From assembly GCA_019637955.1 (NCBI GenBank), contig JAHBUS010000008.1:124001-188000 (forward strand): a stretch of 64,000 nucleotides of DNA, read 5' to 3'. The position numbers were made by a program, and so were the translations under genes. Below, piece after piece: positions 61,072-64,000 of this stretch (position 1 is its first letter; every line of letters starts with the position of its first letter). The notes beneath the pieces are model-generated. The model saw only the letters and a list, made by a program, of their open reading frames with translations, did no database searches and was not told the DNA's origin. Source of the stretch: Pseudobdellovibrionaceae bacterium. GTDB lineage: Bacteria > Bdellovibrionota > Bdellovibrionia > Bdellovibrionales > Bdellovibrionaceae.

Positions 61072-62151
61072 ATGAAAAAGACATCCCTGGCCTTGGCCGC
61101 CTTGATCGCCACTTTTGCCGGCGCCGCCTTGGCCGACAACGTCGACGCGTACAGCGCGACTTATTACGCTGAGACTCAAGATCAAGTCCGTCTTTTTTTG
61201 AAAACCGAGATCAATGGCAAGTCGCTACTGGTTCCGAAATTCACCGTTCCTTCGGAGTCGATCCTTTCGCTCGATATCCGCGAAATGAGCGAGGCCATCA
61301 ACTATCAGAAAATCTCACCCGAACGCGTGAATCAAGAGTACTCCGAGAATGAGTCGGGAGCGGGCGCGCGCATGTCGCGCGGTGGCTGGATCTGCGGAAT
61401 CCGCGTGATCGATATCTTGGATGAAGATCTTCGCGAGTCCGAAATGCTCGAGCGCGACGACTATTGTTTGTCCCAAACCATGATCAAAAATCTCAAAGTC
61501 ATGGACGGGAACAGCGAGCCCGTGAAGGAAGCGGTTAAGCTTCAGAACGAGCAGCAAGATGACCGCCTCCTAAAGTCGGTCTCCAACACGCTGAACCGCA
61601 TTGATGCCGATGCCCAGTGGCGCATCGACAACATGCCTCACGAAATCGCTGACATCGGCGGACGTATGATCAGTCCCATCAAAAACTGCGGCAACGGTTG
61701 TTTGAAAGCAAATAGCGAATTCGGTATGCGCCGCCATCCCGTTTTACGCCGCACGCGCCTGCACAAAGGCATCGACCTCAAAGCGGCGACCGGCACTCAA
61801 GTTGTCGCCGTCTATGACGGAAAAGTTCTGGCGAACCGCACGGAGTCCCGCCGCGGCCGGCTCAAGGGTTACGGTTATTACACGATCGTCGTCTATCCCA
61901 CCAAAGGCATGCAAACGCTCTACGCGCACTTGTCGAAGCAAAGCCTGCGTAACGGGACTCCCGTCAAGCAAGGACAGACCGTCGCCCTTTCGGGCGCGAC
62001 CGGGATCGGCACCGGACCCCACCTTCACTTTGAAACTCACACGGTCAGCCGCGGCGTGATGTCGGTGAAGAATCCTCGTCTCTTTATGAGCCATCTCTTC
62101 GCGCGCGTCGCTTCGTTCTTCAAATTTTTCGACCTGACAAAATCAACGTAA
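61072..62151 (+). CDS. M23 (LytM) peptidase
   Basis: 359 residues with signal peptide MKKTSLALAALIATFAGAALA. The N-terminal 200 residues are a lineage-specific domain with an acidic segment. The LytM domain starts at about 210: SEFGMRRHPVLRRTRLHKGIDLKAATGT supplies H-x-x-x-D, and GTGPHLHFETH supplies the HxH zinc site. YAHLSKQSLRNGTPVKQGQTV is also canonical. Cleaves peptidoglycan crossbridges in the periplasm, or acts as a divisome activator if inactive, but all ligands are here. GGAGGACCTCGAA precedes the ATG. Confidence 0.92.
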   Translation: MKKTSLALAALIATFAGAALADNVDAYSATYYAETQDQVRLFLKTEINGKSLLVPKFTVPSESILSLDIREMSEAINYQKISPERVNQEYSENESGAGARMSRGGWICGIRVIDILDEDLRESEMLERDDYCLSQTMIKNLKVMDGNSEPVKEAVKLQNEQQDDRLLKSVSNTLNRIDADAQWRIDNMPHEIADIGGRMISPIKNCGNGCLKANSEFGMRRHPVLRRTRLHKGIDLKAATGTQVVAVYDGKVLANRTESRRGRLKGYGYYTIVVYPTKGMQTLYAHLSKQSLRNGTPVKQGQTVALSGATGIGTGPHLHFETHTVSRGVMSVKNPRLFMSHLFARVASFFKFFDLTKST

Positions 62152-62183
62152 GCGGTTCTCGGCCGTGATTCGTCTCACTCTAA

Positions 62184-62214
62184 GAAAGAGGGCCAAAAGC
62201 CCTCTTTCTTTTTG
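62184..62214 (+). terminator. Rho-independent terminator after the M23 gene
   Basis: AAAGAGGGC, five-base loop, GCCCTCTTT followed by CTTTTT. Stops transcription from 61072-62151. Confidence 0.92.
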
Positions 62215-62250
62215 GGCTTAAGTCTCCGAACATAAAGGTCTGGGGGATGA

Positions 62251-62796
62251 ATGAGTTCCAAGTTTTGGGGACGCTATTTGCCATTGTGCCTATCGGCCGT
62301 GATGACCCTTCTGCTTTTTCAAAACTGCGGAAAGTCGTTTCAGACGATCGAGGTCGGACCGTCGACCGCGGTTTTTCAATCGACCCAGCCCGAGGGGCTT
62401 GATCTTTCTCACGGCAAAGTCTTTCTCATCACCCGAAAATCCAGCGGCGCGGTTCGTAACGTCTTAGACGCCGAGGTCTACTTGGACTTTAATACGATCA
62501 ACACGCGTCGTTCCGATCCCCTCTGTTGGGGGTATTCGCACCTCACTTACAACACCCGCAACGCACTTGAGACCCATATTTACGATCTCGAAGATGCCCA
62601 ATCGCAAGTGTCGGCCGAAATCGCGGCGCGCGCGGCGGGATCAGATTTTCAAGTTCTGATTATTGCCGAGAGCAACGTCACGTTCAATCCGTCGACCTTG
62701 CCCGCCGGGACGCAGCTTCTGGTCGGCTCGGCAAGCGCGGCGAAAACGATGATCGAATCTTTCGTCACGAACCCGGAGTCGGTGGTCTGCCAATAA
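62251..62796 (+). CDS. Lipoprotein of unknown function
   Basis: 181 residues: MSSKFWGRYLPLCLSAVMTLLLFQNC with lipid Cys at residue 26, the FQNCG motif common in Bdellovibrio lipoproteins. The mature part (GKVFLITRKSSGAVRNVLDAEVYLDF...) looks alpha/beta. No family known. GGGGG precedes the ATG. The last 32 bases overlap the convergent gene at 62765. Confidence 0.6.
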   Translation: MSSKFWGRYLPLCLSAVMTLLLFQNCGKSFQTIEVGPSTAVFQSTQPEGLDLSHGKVFLITRKSSGAVRNVLDAEVYLDFNTINTRRSDPLCWGYSHLTYNTRNALETHIYDLEDAQSQVSAEIAARAAGSDFQVLIIAESNVTFNPSTLPAGTQLLVGSASAAKTMIESFVTNPESVVCQ

Positions 62797-63217
62797 GCGC
62801 TGGAAAGAGTTTCGAAAGAACCCAGACCGGTCCGATCAAAAGAAAAAGCAGATCTTGAAAGAACGAGGGCTTTTTGCCCTCCACCTTGTGTCCGTAGAAC
62901 TGACCAATCCAGGCCAAGACGAAAACGAAGAGGCTGACCCAGCGAAGCTGCGGAATCCAAGGAAACGTCGCGAACATCACGAGCGTCATCGCCGTCATCG
63001 CCAGCACGACCCGTACATTTTCAAAGAACGCATAATAGACCAGGGCCGCGAACGTGATCGCGTGCGCCAAGGTCAGGCCCTCGGTGAGCCCGAAGGTGTA
63101 GGCAAATCCGAGCAAGCTCCACATGATCGCCGGAACGCAGAGATTGTGGAGCTTGATGTTCACGGGATTTTGGTGAGATTCGGCGTACTCACTCAGGTAA
63201 GTCTCTAAACGTTTCAT
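62765..63217 (-). CDS. Mpo1-like / DUF962 membrane protein
   Basis: 150 residues. MKRLETYLSEYAESHQNPVNIKLHNLCVPAIMWSLLGF is the DUF962 N-terminus (H-x-x-x-N...H-x-x-G-x-P). WIGQFYGHKVEGKKPSFFQDLLFLLIGPVWVLSKLF is the conserved C-terminus. About four membrane helices. Yeast Mpo1 oxidises 2-hydroxy fatty acids. The bacterial role is unknown. Start at the conserved MKRLE (63217). Confidence 0.85.
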   Translation of the reverse strand: MKRLETYLSEYAESHQNPVNIKLHNLCVPAIMWSLLGFAYTFGLTEGLTLAHAITFAALVYYAFFENVRVVLAMTAMTLVMFATFPWIPQLRWVSLFVFVLAWIGQFYGHKVEGKKPSFFQDLLFLLIGPVWVLSKLFPALIGRPPTPGS

Positions 63218-63286
63218 GCCTTTATCATAGCCCAGAACCCGATTTTGCCAATGAAAAGGGCCCGGTTTTTGAATTGAGTCCAGGGC

Positions 63287-64000
63287 ATGAGGCTGTGGCT
63301 GCATGGACTTCTCATTACGACGTTTTGGATGTCAAACCTTTGGGCGGAGGTGCGCCTTTTGGTCTGGCAACCCACTCCCTCGCATCCGCGCTTTCTTTTG
63401 CCCGTGAAAGAAGGCGAAACCAACCGCCAGGCGGTGGAGTCGTACCGAGCCCTTTTGCACAGTGGGACCGAGCTCAAAGAGGTGCTCCCGCCTTCGGTTT
63501 TCCAAAATAGCGAGGGCTCTTACAGCGAACTCCCCAAGGGCCGCGACAAGTCTCTTTTTATCGCGAACAACGCCGGGGATCACCGCATCGACGCGGCCCG
63601 GGTGCAAAAATTCATGGCCCAGCTCCCGCAGACCGACAACTATGTCCTGGCGCTCGGCGCGGCCGAACGTCTTCGCCCCGGCGCGCGCGCGCAATTCTAC
63701 GACAAGATTGTTTCTGAGTTCGCGGGTCTCGTCGCCATGGGCGGTGATGACGTAACTCCCAAGATGTACCGCGAGCCCGTCACTTACGCGCGCGGCTTTA
63801 ATGGCGCGCGCGACGCGCTCGAAATTGAGCTGATCCGGGCGTACGTGAAGGCTGAAAAGGGATTTATGTTCGGCGTTTGCCGTGGCCACCAGATCACGAG
63901 CGTCGCCTTAGGATACAAAATGGTGCAAGACATTCCGATCGAAATCCAGTCGCCCACACGTCATGCTGACAATGATCACGTCGTTCGTCAGCTGACCACC
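63287..64000 (+). CDS. Secreted class I glutamine-amidotransferase-like hydrolase (C26), 3' end cut by window
   Basis: 238 codons without stop to the window edge. A signal peptide at residues 1-21 (MRLWLHGLLITTFWMSNLWAE) is unusual for this family. Core: VAMGGDDVTPKMYRE (GGxDvxPxxY of gamma-glutamyl-GABA hydrolases), DALEIELIRAYVK and FMFGVCRGHQITSVALG with nucleophile Cys198. The partner His/Glu would lie beyond the end. Hydrolyses gamma-glutamyl amides in known cytoplasmic members (PuuD). An exported form suggests a different substrate. Confidence 0.82.
   Translation, partial: MRLWLHGLLITTFWMSNLWAEVRLLVWQPTPSHPRFLLPVKEGETNRQAVESYRALLHSGTELKEVLPPSVFQNSEGSYSELPKGRDKSLFIANNAGDHRIDAARVQKFMAQLPQTDNYVLALGAAERLRPGARAQFYDKIVSEFAGLVAMGGDDVTPKMYREPVTYARGFNGARDALEIELIRAYVKAEKGFMFGVCRGHQITSVALGYKMVQDIPIEIQSPTRHADNDHVVRQLTT

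Overview
ORGANISM AND OVERALL LAYOUT. The flanks look like a predatory or free-living Bdellovibrionota (Bdellovibrio-like) chromosome. They carry a TIGR02147/DUF4423 regulator (a family largely confined to Fibrobacter and Bdellovibrio relatives), many secreted and lipoprotein genes, murein hydrolases (MepA-like, M23), a PAS-rich hybrid kinase, an outer-membrane Tsx-like channel and an S9 oligopeptidase. No taxon is proven from this sequence alone. The chromosome occupies about 1-13165 and 51929-64000. Between them lies a visibly less GC-rich accessory block of about 38.8 kb.

LEFT CHROMOSOME (1-13165). This holds the 5' part of rsgA, a nuclease lipoprotein, envelope proteins, a three-gene unit (TIGR02147 regulator plus two secreted proteins, one with HESVH), a small Cys-rich lipoprotein, a five-PAS hybrid histidine kinase, and a response regulator/histidine kinase pair.

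ACCESSORY BLOCK (13170-51930). I read this as two integrative elements in tandem at the 3' end of tRNA-Asn(GUU). All three junctions share AAATGGCTCA, which on the minus strand is the tRNA 3' end TGAGCCA. The original tRNA terminator now sits at 13132-13156, beyond the far end of the array. Element A (about 13170-40130) has its large serine recombinase N-terminal part at its right end and the missing C-terminal DNA-binding part at its left end. The two join in frame if the element is circularised (about 679 codons). Element B (about 40130-51930) has exactly the same organisation with an unrelated recombinase and another reading frame across the core (about 747 codons). Each attP therefore lies inside its own recombinase gene, and integration splits the gene. 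The rebuilt attP sites carry inverted repeats centred on the same base step (GGCT|CA). Each recombinase is preceded by an overlapping gene for a small CxxC...CxxC protein.

ELEMENT A CARGO. ParB-like proteins with a divergent family A DNA polymerase; a HEPN-like/tyrosine recombinase group; two nearly identical guanidine-III riboswitches controlling LysE-family + PaiB-like genes and an SMR (Gdx-like) exporter; a stand-alone M41 peptidase domain; an ADP-ribosylglycohydrolase; a SIR2 protein with a BatD-like lipoprotein; an SDR/NADP reductase pair with a LysR regulator; a Toprim primase and DnaA/DnaC-like ATPase; and a receiver/HTH control region. I see no capsid, terminase, relaxase or conjugation genes in either element.

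ELEMENT B CARGO. A second ADP-ribosylglycohydrolase, a five-gene HTH-lipoprotein-secreted-coiled-coil operon, a small serine resolvase, a ribbon-helix-helix protein with a palindromic divergent promoter, and a possible replication protein translationally coupled to the CxxC protein and recombinase.

RIGHT CHROMOSOME (51929-64000). tRNA-Asn, tRNA-Arg(ACG), a GmhA-like SIS isomerase, tRNA-Ser(GCU), a receiver protein, MepA, a BenE-type transporter, a Tsx-like channel, rhomboid, an S9 oligopeptidase, an RCC1-repeat lipoprotein, an M23 peptidase, a lipoprotein, a Mpo1/DUF962 protein and the 5' part of a class I glutamine-amidotransferase-like hydrolase.
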